64,000 nt of DNA from assembly GCF_040712315.1 (NCBI RefSeq), contig NC_134013.1:41712001-41776000 (forward strand), read 5' to 3'. A program made the position numbers and the translations under genes. Position 1 is the stretch's first letter. Every line of letters starts with the position of its first letter. Origin of the DNA: Castanea sativa. Taxonomy: Eukaryota; Streptophyta; Magnoliopsida; Fagales; Fagaceae. The notes beneath the pieces were generated by a model. It had not been told where the DNA came from, did not search any database, and was given only the letters and a program-made list of their open reading frames with translations. Of this stretch, positions 1 to 11,631 are shown one piece after another.

Positions 1-61
1 TAGTTTTAGATTCAACTAGTTGCTCTTCCAAACTCTTAATTTTGTCCACCTGAGATGAAAT

Positions 62-307
62 TTAATTTTTAAAATTCTCATTCAAATTATTGGCTTCATC
101 CAATTTTGCAATCAAATCATCTTTTTCAAGTTTGACCTTTTTAAATTTAGCTTTTAATTTTGTAGAACGTTCAAGAGATTTCATACAAAAATTATAAAGC
201 TTGCAATAGGCATCTTGAATATCATCATCATTATTCAACACAAGATCATGCAAATCAAAACAATCAAGAGTTTCCATGACAATAGGGGTCAATGGATCAC
301 TTAGCAA
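62..307 (-). CDS. Copia-1 gag-like ORF, 81 codons, possibly partial
   Basis: An 81-residue acidic then lysine-rich reading frame starts about 40 bases downstream of the Copia-1 primer binding site, where the first retrotransposon ORF is expected. It begins near residues LSDPLTP and ends in a helical, coiled-coil-like stretch (KLKAKFKKVKLEKDDLIAKL). I recognise no zinc knuckle or enzymatic motif. The frame closes at 62, with 61 bases left to the window edge, so the element may be non-autonomous or frame-shifted. Its identity as gag is inferred from position and composition. Plant copia relatives often carry a similar charged coiled-coil gag segment, but I cannot prove homology here. Confidence 0.5.
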   Translation of the reverse strand: MLSDPLTPIVMETLDCFDLHDLVLNNDDDIQDAYCKLYNFCMKSLERSTKLKAKFKKVKLEKDDLIAKLDEANNLNENFKN

Positions 308-334
308 AGATTAAAACCTAATCAGAGTGTGCCT

Positions 335-346
335 GCTATAATACCA
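335..346 (-). promoter_or_regulatory. Copia-1 primer binding site (tRNA-iMet type)
   Basis: Read on the minus strand this is TGGTATTATAGC, two mismatches from the canonical plant initiator-Met tRNA site TGGTATCAGAGC. It lies two bases inside the LTR end, the normal place for the minus-strand cDNA primer. Confidence 0.75.
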
Positions 347-348
347 CT

Positions 349-2753
349 TGATAGGCCAAAAACATATTAACCCCTTGTTATGGATTAGTTGATTAATTAG
401 CCAAGTTTAATTAATGAATCAATTTAATATGCAATGTATGTGACAGCACAAACAAATCACCAACTAAATAAATATGCAGCGGAAAATAAATTGACACAGT
501 GATTTGTTTACGAATAGGGAAAACTTCTGAGGCAAAAACCCCCACCGGGTGATTTTAAGGTCACCACTCTCGAGAAATCACTTTTATCACAACAAGCGGT
601 TATAAGTAAAAGAATCTCAATACCTTATACGAACCTACAGTTGAACACTTACCCCAATACCCAATTTGACTTGTTTTGTAGTGACAATCTCTCCTTGTAT
701 TGCATGGCTCCCAGTATGTAACTAACCAATCTGATGTGCAGATCCCAGTATGCGACTTGATCACCAACTTGAGAAAAATGTTTGCTACAAAGTTCATCTA
801 TTCATCACACAGTAAAGATCATGAAGTTTCTTGGTCACAAAACCCTATGGTGTACAAACACAGCGGCTTCTTCAAAAAGAACTAGGGCAAACTAGGTCTC
901 CAGTCACACTTTTCTTCACACTTGTGGAATTTTGCTCTTGTGTAATTGTGCAACCTATGACGGCCCTTAAAATAATCCTTATATATGTTTTTGGGTTGTG
1001 AAAAAAGAAAGCCCAAACATACATTCATGAATTGGATGAAAATCAACTTTAAAAAACTAAACTTCATAAATCTCGACAGATACCCTACTTGTCGAGCAGC
1101 TGTCGAGCCTCTGGCTGAAACTGCTCTTTTAAACTTCGATAGATACTAGCTGTCGAGCTAGCTATCGAGATTTAATGAATAACACTTCTTCACTTTATTC
1201 TTAGATAGACTTGCATGGCTTTAACACTTGAACTTGAAACCTTGTTTCTTGAAGCATTAAACACATCCTAGATCTACCCAAATACAAGTAAAGTGCGTTT
1301 TGTCAAAAGATTAGCTAATTACATAAAATGTTGACATATGTTCCTAACATGAGTCACATATTGAAGGAAAAAATCTAGTTTTGTATCTCATACAAAACAC
1401 ATAGCGGAAGCAACAAACAAGGATCTATATCATTCATGATTGATAACGTGCACAATGTAAATTTTAGAATTTAAGAACAAGATAGCGTACCTTGGTGTGG
1501 AGAAATTCAAAACAAAGATTAGAAGCACTTGGGAACACTTTTAATCTTCACTCCAATTCCACTTTACGCCCAAGATGTGTGGTCTCTCAATCAGTTTTTC
1601 AAAGGGAGAATGAAAGTGTGTCTCACACTCTCTCACACACACCGTTTCTTATTTTTTCTTTCTCACTAATAAAAATTCTGTATGTTTCTCCCTTTATAAC
1701 TAACTGATTATCTAATTGGGCTGGCCTATTAGGCCTTTCCAATTGGGCTTTAGTGTGTGGCTTGGAATGGGACCAAAAGGAACCAATAAGACACTAGCTC
1801 CAATGGGCCTTGGGCTTTTCTGTCAACTCTTGACAAGCCCAAAGTTACCATTAATTATATTTAATACCACTATATAAATATAATTGCACTCTAGGCCTTA
1901 TTAATAAATTATATCCCAAGACTTTATTATGCATGCAACCCCTTCATTAAAATATTCGTAGTAATCCAAAGTCATGAATATAGACTGCCACTTTGAAGAT
2001 TACTACATCTTAATCCTTGAGTACCCGGTTTAATCCTTTATGTTATTCGTCATATATTTATGAAATCCAATTTCATAAATATATACTTTAGTAACTCCTT
2101 ACTAAAGTGGTTGGGCCCAACACTCTGAATAACTAAACCCATTAAACTTATCTCAAGGGAATATTTTGTATCTCCATTAAGAGACTATGAATTCCATCTT
2201 GAGAATATATGTTCCATCAACACTAAATGTGGATGCCCAACATACTGAGGTTTTGACCGTAACTAATAGATCTCACTCCTGATATATCAAAACAACAACA
2301 TCTCATGATCAGGTCCATTATTCTCTCAGGATTTAGAGTTGATGTAAATAGAAGTCGTGAGATTTATTATTCATTTGACAGTCGTTAGGAGAATAATAAA
2401 TCTCACAGCGGTCCAGTTCAATATGTCTTAAATCTTAAAACATATCAACATACCAACTAGAAGTCTCCACTTCCATGATCAAGACAAATCATCTTAGTTG
2501 ATATGTTATAGTCTTCGCAGATGAAACGCCCAATTTCATAACCGACTACGAACTAAACTTTTGAGTTTACAAGGAACTTGTGATTTATATCTTCTGTGAC
2601 TTTTCACATAAATCACATACAATGCATCTCATGGACTATGATAATGTCTTAGTTCATTTATAGATAGTCTCATATAATTAAACAATTTAATTATTAAATA
2701 CATGCCAATAAATTGGGTTTTAGGGCATAAGCCCCGACACATATGTCCTAACA
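349..2753 (-). mobile_element. Copia-1 5' LTR, split by a solo Copia-2 LTR
   Basis: On the minus strand the LTR begins TGTTAGGACATATGTG at 2753 and ends CCTATCA at 349, next to the primer binding site. The real LTR sequence is 349-1361 plus 2745-2753; the rest is the nested Copia-2 solo LTR and its duplicated target. A second LTR of the family starts at 40281 on the plus strand with the same opening, including the short echo TGTTAGGAACATATGTC about 22 bases in, which supports the boundary. A minus-strand TATA-like ACATATATAAGG lies near 980-990. Body text includes repeated GTCGAGC words. Confidence 0.75.
1362..2739 (-). mobile_element. Copia-2 solo LTR (copy A)
   Basis: A 1378-bp LTR in minus orientation, flanked by the 5-bp duplication CATAT (1357-1361 and 2740-2744). 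No internal region is attached on either side, so it is a solo LTR left by LTR-LTR recombination. It aligns throughout with the other Copia-2 LTRs in this window. Short reading frames inside it, such as one at 1492-1707, recur in other copies and are not genes. Confidence 0.9.
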
Positions 2754-2923
2754 TTATTAAATAAAGTAACTACTTTTGACAGTTATAAACATACGTACGA
2801 TTAAAAGAGAAAAATACAGTTTTCTATAAACACATTCTTCTCTCTTGAACAAGTGTGTACATAACAAGGCCAACCCTTCCCTTAGGCGAGTTAGGCAACT
2901 GCCTAAGGCCCCCAAGTGGATGG

Positions 2924-4262
2924 TGATGGAAAATAACATGTTTGTATCGCATACAAAACATACGCAGCGGAAAAAATAACGGATCTACTTCATTCATAAA
3001 AATTAACATGTACTATATAAGTTTCAGAATTTGAGAACAAAAGAGTGTACCTTGGAGCGGTAAATTTCAAAACTCTAAAGATCAAAAACACTTGGGAACA
3101 CTTTCAATCTTCACTCTAATTTCACTAACGCCTAAGATGTGTGGTCTGTCAATCAGTTCCAAAGGGAGAATGTCAAAGTGTTTAACACTTTTTACACCAC
3201 TTCGCAATAGTGTTATTACAATTCTCTACAAAAAATTTTGAATTTTTCTCCCTTTGTATCTAACTGATTATCTAATTGGACTGGCCTTTTGAGTCTTTCC
3301 AATTGGGTTTAAGTGTGTGGCTTGGAGTGGGACCAAAAGGGACCAATAAGACACTAGCTCCAATAGGCCTTGGGTTTTTCTGTCAACTCTTGACAAGTTC
3401 AAAGTTACCATTAACTATATTTAATACCACTATATAAATATAGTTGCACTCTAGGCCTTACTTATAAATTATATCCCAAGACTTTATTGTACATGCAACC
3501 CCTTCATAAAATATTCATAGTAACACAAAGTCATGAATGTAGACTGCCACTTTGTAGATTACTACATCTTATTCTTGAGTACCCGGTTTAATCCTCTAAG
3601 TTATTCATCATATATTTATGAAATCCAATTTTATAAATATATACTCTAGTAACTATTTAATAAAGTAGTTAGGCCTAACATTCTGAATAACAAACCCATT
3701 AAACTTATCTCAAGGGAATATTTTATATCTCTATTAAGAGACTATGAATTCCATCTTGAGAATATATGTTCCATCAATACTACATGTGGTTGCCCAACAT
3801 ACTGAGGTTTTGACTGTAACTATAGATCTTATTCCTGATATAAGTCGTGAGTTTATTATTCATTTGACAATCGTTAGGAGACTAATAAATCTCACATCGG
3901 TCTAGTTCAATATGTCTTAACTCTTAAAACATATCAACATATCAACTAGAAATCTCCATTTCCATGATCAAGACAAATCATCTTAGTTGATATGTTATAG
4001 TCTTCGCAGATGAAATACCCAATTTCATCACTGACTACTAACTATACTTCTGAGTTTACAAAGAACTTGTGATTTATATCTTTTGTGACTTTTCACATAA
4101 ATCACATACTATGCATCTCATAGACTATATGATAATGTCCCAATATTCATGTTACCATTATTTCAGATAATAATAAAACAACTTTATCAATCACAACATT
4201 ATGTCATACATAATAACACACATAGCATCACACAATAGGATTTAAGGGCACTAATTCTAATA
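2924..4262 (-). mobile_element. Copia-2 solo LTR (copy B) inside hAT
   Basis: A minus-oriented LTR of 1339 bp that starts TGATGGAAAA and ends CTAATA, both slightly mutated. The flanks GATGG (2919-2923) and GAAGG (4263-4267) are an imperfect 5-bp target duplication. Removing it rejoins hAT subterminal sequence (GGCCCCCAAG with GAGGCCCTAAAA). It lacks an internal block present in copy A near the region homologous to 2290-2340, so it has a small deletion. Confidence 0.85.
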
Positions 4263-4267
4263 GAAGG

Positions 4268-4845
4268 GAGGCCCTAAAATTTTAGAAAATAAGGGGGAGT
4301 AGGAGAAAAAAAAAAAAAAAAAAAATTCTAGTTTCAGATGAATTACAAAAATTTGGCACATCCTTTTAACCAAAAAACAAAAAATTTTGGTAAATCAAAC
4401 ATGGTACCTTTCTCTATGCTCTCTGCCTCTCTCTGTCTCTCATTCTCTCTGATTCTCTTTCTCTCCCCTGTTCTCATCTCATCTGCTCAACAGCTCAAGC
4501 AAGGCAGCAACTAGCAAGCTTCCTCCGCCTGGACCGCCTCTCTCATTCTTTCTCTAAATCGGTTTCTCCGCCTCTCTCATTCTCGGTGACACTATATGGT
4601 TCGTATCTCAGGTTCAACCGTTTAGCAGCAGGTATAAATATTTGGGCATTGACTTGTAATAAGATTGGGTCCTGGTTTTGTTTATTAGTTTTGGGCCTTC
4701 AAGTTTTTTTTTTTTTGGGTTATAGATTAGATAGGATTTGTTTTGTGTTTTTTTTGTGGGTGGGTCTTATTAATAAGCCTCGTATTATAGTTGTGCATAA
4801 ATTTTTGTTATGCTTGTGCTTAATTTTTTTAAAATTTTAATCTTG

Positions 4846-4889
<44 letters not shown>

Positions 4890-5068
4890 TTAGTGGTAAT
4901 ATATTGAATAAGTCTTTTTTTATGCAAGTTGAGATTGCTAAAAACTTATTATTGTTCGATGAAACTACAACAATACTTTTTATATAAAACAGGTTCTATT
5001 TCTCATTTGCTCTACACTTGAAAGTTATTTTTTATTTTAGTCTTTATAAATATATTGTTTGATTAGAA
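4268..5068 (+). other. hAT 5' non-coding region
   Basis: No coding region is evident. It holds a poly-A run near 4307-4324, a pyrimidine-rich CTCTCT stretch at about 4411-4465 typical of a plant 5' UTR, a short frame at 4586-4840 with no recognisable content, and a TA microsatellite at 4849-4886. It probably contains the promoter and leader of the transposase gene below. Confidence 0.45.
4849..4886. repeat. (TA)n microsatellite
   Basis: About 38 bases of uninterrupted TA dinucleotides inside the hAT 5' region. Confidence 0.95.
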
Positions 5069-7638
5069 ATGTCTACTAGAAAATATGCATCTGGATATGA
5101 AAAACTTAAAAAAAGAAAAAAAGAAGAAAAATTAATTGAGTCTAAAAAAGGATCAATGGATAAATTTGTTATTAGTAATAAACAAAATATAATACAAAAT
5201 TTAGATAAAAATATCACAAATGAGCAAGAAATTCACCAAAAAGAGTTAGAAGATAATGAAATGATAAAAAATTGCAAGATAACAATGGTGTTCAATTTTG
5301 CAATACAACAAATCTTGATAATGAACTTCAAAATAATTTAGAAGAAAATGAAAAGAATGATGAAAATGTCTCAAATGAACAAGTTCATCATAATGATGTT
5401 CAACTAGAAGAAAATGAAAATGATAATGACATTTTGAATTATATTCCTTCAAATATTTATGATCCTGGTAATTGGAAAAATATTGACACAAAATTAAGAG
5501 ATTTATTAGTAGAAAGAGGTCAATTGGAGACAACAATATAATTTTTCCTAGAGGTGATGACATTAGACATTTTTCTACTATTCATTACACTCAAATATTA
5601 TCAAATAGGGAGAAGCATGATAGAAAATAGCTAGTGTATTCAAAAGATATGGACCAAGTATTTTGTTTTTGTTGCAAGTTGTTTGAGTATAAATGTACTG
5701 GTCAACTATGTAATGAAGGAACTCGAGATTGGAAAAATATTAGTTCTAAAATTAGAAAGCATGAAACAACTAGAGAGCATATTACTAACATGAACACTTG
5801 GCTAGATTTGGAAATGAGATTGTCAAAAAATAAAACAATAGATAAAAATATCCAAGAAAAAATTAACAAAGAGAAAGATCATTGGAAAAAGGTTTTATTA
5901 AGAATTATTGTTGTAGTAAAGAATCTTGGTAAAAATAATTTGGCATTCCAAGGAAAAAATGAAAAGATTTATGAAGAAAATAATGGAAATTTTTATGTCT
6001 AATTGAAATGATTGTAGAATTTGATCCAGTTATGCAAGAACACATTAGACGTATTCAAAATGGTGGAATCCATAAACATTATCTTGAACATAAAATACAA
6101 AATGAATTGATACAATTGTTAGCAAATGAGATTAAATGTATAATTATCAAAAAGATCAAAGAAGCAAAATATTTTTCAATTATACTTGATTGTACACCAG
6201 ATGCAAGTCATCAAGAACAAATGTCTCTCATATTACGATGTGTTGATATTTCAACAAGTCCAATAAAAATAGTAGAACATTTTGCTGAATTTGTAAAAGT
6301 TGATGACACTACTAGAAAAGGTCTTTTTGATGAAATTATAAATGTAATAAATATTCTTGAGCTTGATATTAATGATATACGTGGACAAGGATATGATAAT
6401 GGGTCTAATATGAAAGGAAAACATCAAGGGGTACAAAAAAGACTTCTTGATATAAATCCTAGAGCATTTTACACACCATGTGGTTGTCATAGTCTTAACC
6501 TTGTACTATGTGATATGGTCAATTCTTGTCCAAAAGCTATATCATTTTTTGGAGCTATACAATGCATATATACATTGTTTTCTTCTTCTACAAAAAGATG
6601 GAAAATTTTACAAGATAATGTGTCAAGTTTAACTCTTAAGTCATTATCACAAACACGCTAGGAAAATCGCATTGAAAGAGTAAAAGCAGTAAAATTCCAA
6701 GCTCCACAAATAAGAGATGCTTTGTTACAATTAGCACAAACAAGTGAAGATCCTAAAATAAAAAGAGAAGCTGATTGTTTAGCAACATATGAAATTGAAA
6801 GCTTTGAGTTCTTATTGGGTATGACTATTTGGTATGACATATTATTTGCTGTAAACTCTGTTAGTAAAAACTTACAATCAAAAGACATGCACATTGATGT
6901 TGCTATAGATCAATTAAAAGGTCTCATTTCTTATTTTAAAGAATATAGAGAAAATAGATTTACATTTGCAATGAATTCATCTAAACAAATTGCATTGGAA
7001 ATGGAAATAGAACTTGTATTTCGTGAGAAATGTATAATTCATAGAAAGAAACAATTTGATGAAAATGTTCATAATGAGACAACACGTTTTGCTAAAGAAT
7101 CTTTTAGAATTGATTATTTCTTATATATAGTAGATAAAACAATTAGTTCAATTGAGAATGATTTGTACAATTTCAAATATATGAAGATATTTTTGGTTTT
7201 CTATTTAACTTCACAAAATTGAAGTCACTAGATAATGATAGTTTACAAAAATACTGTCTTAAACTTGAAGATTTTCTCAAACATGATGTTTATTATGATA
7301 TTGATGGTTTAAATTTATTTTCAGAGTTAAAGGTTTTAAAATAAATTTTACAAATAAAAGATTATACTCCAATTGACATACTAAATTATATAAAAAAGAT
7401 TAGATTCATTTCCAAATACATGCATTGCTTATAGGATTTTACTAACAATACCTGTTACAGTAGTTTCTGAGAAAGAAGTTTTTCAAATTTCAAATTAATA
7501 AAATCATATCTAAGATCAACAATGTCTCAAGAAAGATTAAGTGGATTAGCTATATTATCGATTAAAAAGGAGATGTTAGAAGAACTTGAATACAAAAATT
7601 TAATTAGTCAATTTGTATCTCAAAAGGCAAGAAAATAG
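5069..7638 (+). pseudogene. hAT transposase pseudogene (TTF zinc finger / DUF4371 / dimerisation type)
   Basis: This encoded the transposase that cuts and pastes the hAT element in the nucleus. Pieces in order: a lysine-rich N-terminus (5069-5275); a TTF-type zinc finger around 5634-5790 with CFCCKLF and a downstream RKHETTREH; a DUF4371/RNase H-like core (6008-6660) with candidate catalytic aspartates in ILDCTPD and GQGYDNGSNM; the insertion region to 7222; and a hAT dimerisation tail (7521-7638) with RLSGLAILSI and LEYKNLISQF. It is broken by frameshifts near 5272, 5535, 6000 and 7222 and by stops at 5629 and 6659, both probably former TGG Trp codons now TAG. It resembles the plant 'zinc finger MYM-type protein 1-like' class and is certainly inactive. 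Confidence 0.85.
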
Positions 7639-7988
7639 ATTTTAAATAAAATATATTATAATAAAAAAATATTAAATAAAAATTAATTTAATTAATATAT
7701 AAGTATAAAAAATGCCCCAGTTTTAGTTCTCGCCTTAGGCCCCAAAATGTCTAGGGCCGACCCTAGATTGAGAGACCACACATCTTGGGCATATGTGGAA
7801 TTGGAGTGAAGATTGAAAATATTCCCAAGTTCGATTTTCTTTTGTTTTGAATTTCACTGCATCAAGGTATGCCATAGTCTTTGTTTCTAAAACTTAGAAA
7901 TTCCATGTTATCTCACATGAATGAAATAGATCCTTGTGTTGCTTTCTCTGTGAGTTTTGTATGAGATGCGAAACCAATTTTTCCAACA

Positions 7989-8480
7989 ACTAGTATCAGA
8001 GCCAGGTTCAATATCATGCTTGTATAACATGTGATTAAGTTTTAGAATTAAAGAAAACCGTTTTCTTGGTGTTTCAAAATTATGTATTTTTTTTTTCTGC
8101 ATAACGTTTTTGTTCTATAAACATTAAACCCATGTGCCATGTGCCTTGATTAATATATGAGATTTATTTATTGTTTTTTTTAAGGCCACGGTTGTAGTTT
8201 TTTGTATTGTGTCATGTGTGCTTTTATTTTTGTGTTTGTATTTGTGTAGGACACCATCTACATTAATTGCAAGTGAGTTTTTTGAGATAAGTTTATAAAC
8301 AAGATTGGATGGATATTATTAGAAAGTTTATGCACTTGACACCATTGTTATGAGTTTGATTGCTCTTTGTGCATATATGGAATAGCGGTTTGACTTTTTT
8401 GTTTCTATTTTATATTAATATTGCTTCAGTGAATTCATTTGCATGATGATGTTCAGTTCAACGTTGTTTCATTGATATTG

Positions 8481-8552
<72 letters not shown>

Positions 8553-9125
8553 GGGACTCATGTGAGGATATGAGTCTAAGATATAGATTTTCACATGATG
8601 TTTACTTAATTACGGTGCCATGCTTTTATAGTCTTTGTATTAGCAATGAACACATGAACGTCTATTGCTAATATATGAATTTGATGTGTCATGTTTTTTT
8701 TTTTGTATTCTTGGAATCCTTTAATATATTATTATATATATGGATTCATACACATGCAAATTATATAAACTATTCATCAATTACTTTGAAGGTATATGGA
8801 TGCTGTGATGTTATTTTAGCTTAACATTAAGCATGCTAAATTGAACTTTATGACTATAGCATTTGTGAAATTCAGTTTTGAACTCAATTCCACTTAATTA
8901 TTATTTTAGGGATTGTGTTTTTTATCATGTAAAACTAATTTGATTAGTGTTGATCAAGTGTTAAAACATTGATAAAGTGCAAGGCTATGTGTGATGAGAT
9001 TACACATGATTTCTTAATAAATTTTTTTTTTTTTTTTTAATTTCTAGTGGGAGAGAGATTCAAGGGTTGAATCTCACAGCCTCCATTGTCGGTTTATAGT
9101 AGTGTGACTAGGCACCTCGCCATGG
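7989..9125 (+). mobile_element. Copia-2 (copy H) leader, no coding region left
   Basis: It starts with a mutated primer binding site TAGTATCAGAGCC at 7991. It is homologous to the leader after the LTR at 59355: for example, the block with GGGAGAGAGATTCAAGGGTTG and GGCACCTCGCC at about 9048-9120 matches about 61964-62034. No gag or pol follows, because the sequence switches to a gypsy LTR at about 9126. The remnant therefore keeps only LTR end plus leader. Confidence 0.7.
8486..8555. repeat. Compound microsatellite (TA)n(TG)n(G)20
   Basis: About 28 bases of TA, then about 22 of TG, then 20 consecutive G. The three tracts run into each other without a break, inside the Copia-2 leader. Confidence 0.95.
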
Positions 9126-9545
9126 CATGCTTAGATGTATGATTAAGGTTTGTAATGTGATGAATGCCTTGATGCCACGATTAGATGAATGCTAGGGTCT
9201 TTGATGAAGTGATATGCATGATTAGATGCATGGTAGGCTTTGTTTGTGAGCATGATAGATGTATGGTTAGGGATAATTAATGTCATGTTGGTTGTTAGAT
9301 GCATGATTAGTGTGTGTGTGAGAGCTAGATAACAATGTTAGGTATGTCTTTAATAAGGTTAACACATAAGACACAATGATGGGAAGCCAACCTTAGGGTT
9401 GGGCAGTTTAAGGTAACAAACACCTTCCTAAGACCGTATCTTTACTCTGAACCCATATCTCTGGTAATAATATCAAAAGGTCCTTCCCCAAAAGGACGCT
9501 ATATATAAAGTTCCTAGACCATTGCAAAAACTAAGTGGTGTCTCC
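9126..9545 (+). mobile_element. Gypsy-C-type LTR 3' fragment
   Basis: Homologous to about 33120-33540, the end of the Gypsy-C 5' LTR. Shared landmarks are repeated GATGAATGTTAGG-like words, GGAAGCCAACC, GGGCAGTTT, CTTCCT, GAACCCATATCT, ACGCTATATATA and CTAGACCATTGCAAAAACTA. The primer site after it is decayed (TGGTGTCTCC against TGGCGACTCC). This is a second, more diverged copy of that LTR, cut at both ends. Confidence 0.65.
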
Positions 9546-9574
9546 ATTAAAAATGACCCCTTGCGTCCATAACA

Positions 9575-9972
9575 GGTGTAGGCTTGGCTTATTATAGCGG
9601 TTTTAAGAAGCAAAAAAGTGCTGGTATAAAGTATCAAAAACCGCCATTAAATGTAAAATGAGAAAAATATAAAAATTCCTATAGCGATAGTTTTAAAACC
9701 TCTGTTATAGGTTCTCTTACAACGGCAATTTTCATTTTTAAAAAGCGTCAGTATAGGGTTTGAAACTGCTGATGAAGGATATCCCAACACTTCTAAAACA
9801 GCACTGGGATAGGGTTTCAAAACTGCCAGGACCTATTGTCACACTTGTTGGGCAACGCTATGAAACGCCGAGAAAAAAAGTGCCGAGATAGGCCATTTGG
9901 GTCTATATTGGTGGTTTTTTGGGCTATAGTTGTGGTTTAAAAATGCTGGAATAGCTCTAGATTTCTGTAGTG
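9575..9972 (-). mobile_element. Probable CACTA-type element end (truncated)
   Basis: The right edge reads CACTACAGAAATC on the minus strand, the form expected of a CACTA/Spm terminal repeat. Behind it lie recurring GGTTTT/CCGCC words, such as GCGGTTTTAAGAAG and AAAACCGCC, on both strands, which could be subterminal repeats. I find no matching CACTAC terminus on the left, so the element is truncated or very decayed. It has no coding content. A degenerate MITE-like repeat is the alternative. Confidence 0.4.
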
Positions 9973-10395
9973 GTCCCGTTGATGTCGATGACGTAAATAT
10001 ATCAGATTTACAAGCCATGTCTTTTAGCTTACCTCGTAATTATAGTTATGGAACAAAATCATAAACTATCTTCAACTTGGTATCAATGCTTTATCACAGC
10101 AATCTTACTTTTCAGTTGTTTTATTATCTCATCCATTTTCCCTACATGGCACTGTATCCAGCTTAATAACTATCCTACTGTTGGTTACAAGATTTTGAGG
10201 ATAAATACTTGAAAAAGTTTTTTGAGGATAACAAATAAATTATCTCACAAGTTGGTTGGCTTTGTTCATTTTGTATTATTGATTGCAGGGTGTTAAACCA
10301 CGTCATAGTTATGGGTAGTGATAAAGGTATTTTTGGCATAAGTATTTTCTTTTATGGAAAAAGGCACCTCGCCCAACAGCTAGTCAGGACAAGTC
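9973..10395. other. Unassigned non-coding DNA
   Basis: I see no reading frame of note, no repeat shared with the rest of the window and no terminal motif. It ends at the CTATC target duplication of the next Copia-2 LTR. Confidence 0.5.
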
Positions 10396-11631
10396 CTATC
10401 TGATGGATAAATACATGTTTGTATTGCATACAAAACATACGTAGAAGAAAAATAACGGATCTACTTCATTCATAAATGTTAACATGTACTATGTAAGTTT
10501 TAGAATTTAAGAACAAGAGAGTGTACCTTGGTGCGGTGAATTTCAAAAACGAAGATCAAAATCACTTGGGAACACTTTAATCTTTACTACAATTCCACTA
10601 ACACCCAAGAAGTGTGGTCTCTCAATCAGTTTTTCCAAGGGAGAATGTCAAAGTGTCGAACACTTCTTACACACCATTTCACAATAGTGTTGTTACTTTT
10701 TCACACACAAAAAAAATCTGTATGTTTCTTCCTTTGTATCTAACTGATTATTTAATTGGGCTAGCCTTTTGGGCGTTTCCAATTGGGCTTAAGTGTGTGG
10801 CTTGGAATGGGACCAAAAGGGACCAATAGGACACTAGCTCCAATGGGCCTTGGGCTTTTTTGTCAACTCTTGACAAGTCCAAAGTTACCATTAACTATAT
10901 TTAATACCACTGTATAAATATAGTTGCACTCTAGGCCTTATTTATAAATTATATCCCAAGACCTTATTGTACATGCAACCCCTTCATAAAATATTCGTAG
11001 TAACACAAAGTCATAAATGTAGACTGTCACTTTGAAGATTACTACATCTTAATTCCTTGAGTACCCGGTTTAATCCTTTAAAGTTATTCATCATATATTT
11101 ATGAAATTCAATTTCATAAATATCTACTTTAGTAACTTCTTACCAAAGTGGTTAGGCCTAACTCTCTGAATAACTGAACCCATTAAACTTATCTCAAGGG
11201 AATATTTTATATCTCCATTAAGAGACTATAAATTCCATCTCGAGAATATATGTTCCATCAACACTAAATGTGATTACCCAACATACTGAGGTTTTGATCG
11301 TTTCTTTAGACCTCACTCTTGATATATCAAAGCAACCTACACTTCATGTTCTGGTCCATTATCCTCTCAAGATTAAGAGTTCACGTAAATAGAAGTCGTG
11401 AGTTTATTATTCATTTGACAGTCGTTAGGAGAATAATAAATCTCACACTAGTCCAGTTCAATATGTTTTAACTCTTAAAACATATCAACATACCAACTAG
11501 AAATCTCCATTTCCATGATTAAGACAAATCATCTTAGTTGATATGTTATAGTCTTCGTAGATGAAATGCCCAATTTCATCACCGATTGCGAACTAAAATT
11601 CTAAGTTTACAAAGAACTTGTGATTTATATC

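Larger units (their letters stand above)
2865..7766 (+). mobile_element. hAT DNA transposon (decayed)
   Basis: The left end CAAGGCCAACCCTT and the reverse complement of the right end, CTAGGGTCGGCCCTAG, are imperfect terminal inverted repeats of the CAGGGCCGGCCCTG type common in plant hAT elements. Both ends continue into a CCTTAGGCGAG / CTAAGGCGAG subterminal word. The element encloses a hAT transposase pseudogene and carries a solo Copia-2 LTR at 2924-4262. I cannot find a clean 8-bp target duplication: the left flank is TGTACATAA-like and the right flank ATTGAGAG. Confidence 0.75.
2754..7988 (+). mobile_element. Copia-2 LTR (copy H), split by hAT element
   Basis: 7767-7988 matches the last 220 bases of a plus-strand Copia-2 LTR, ending TTTTTCCAACA, followed by a primer binding site. 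2754-2855 resembles the LTR just upstream (CTCTCTTGAACAAGTG against CTCCCTTGAAAAACTG in the copy at 21882). The next expected bases, ATTGAGAG, appear exactly at the right edge of the hAT element. The upstream two thirds of the LTR is missing, cut at the Copia-1 boundary. The 3' part is certain; the left part is weaker. Confidence 0.6.

Noticed and set aside
600..885. Small frames on both strands in the Copia-1 LTR
   Set aside because: They lie wholly within an LTR and are not preserved in the second copy at 40281.
1492..1707. Short plus-strand frame in a Copia-2 LTR, echoed at 54966-55169 and 10614-10829
   Set aside because: It recurs only because the LTR is repeated; frames shift between copies and no motif is conserved.
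4586..4840. Hydrophobic 84-codon frame upstream of the hAT transposase
   Set aside because: T-rich low-complexity DNA gives Phe/Leu-rich frames; no motif and no counterpart elsewhere.
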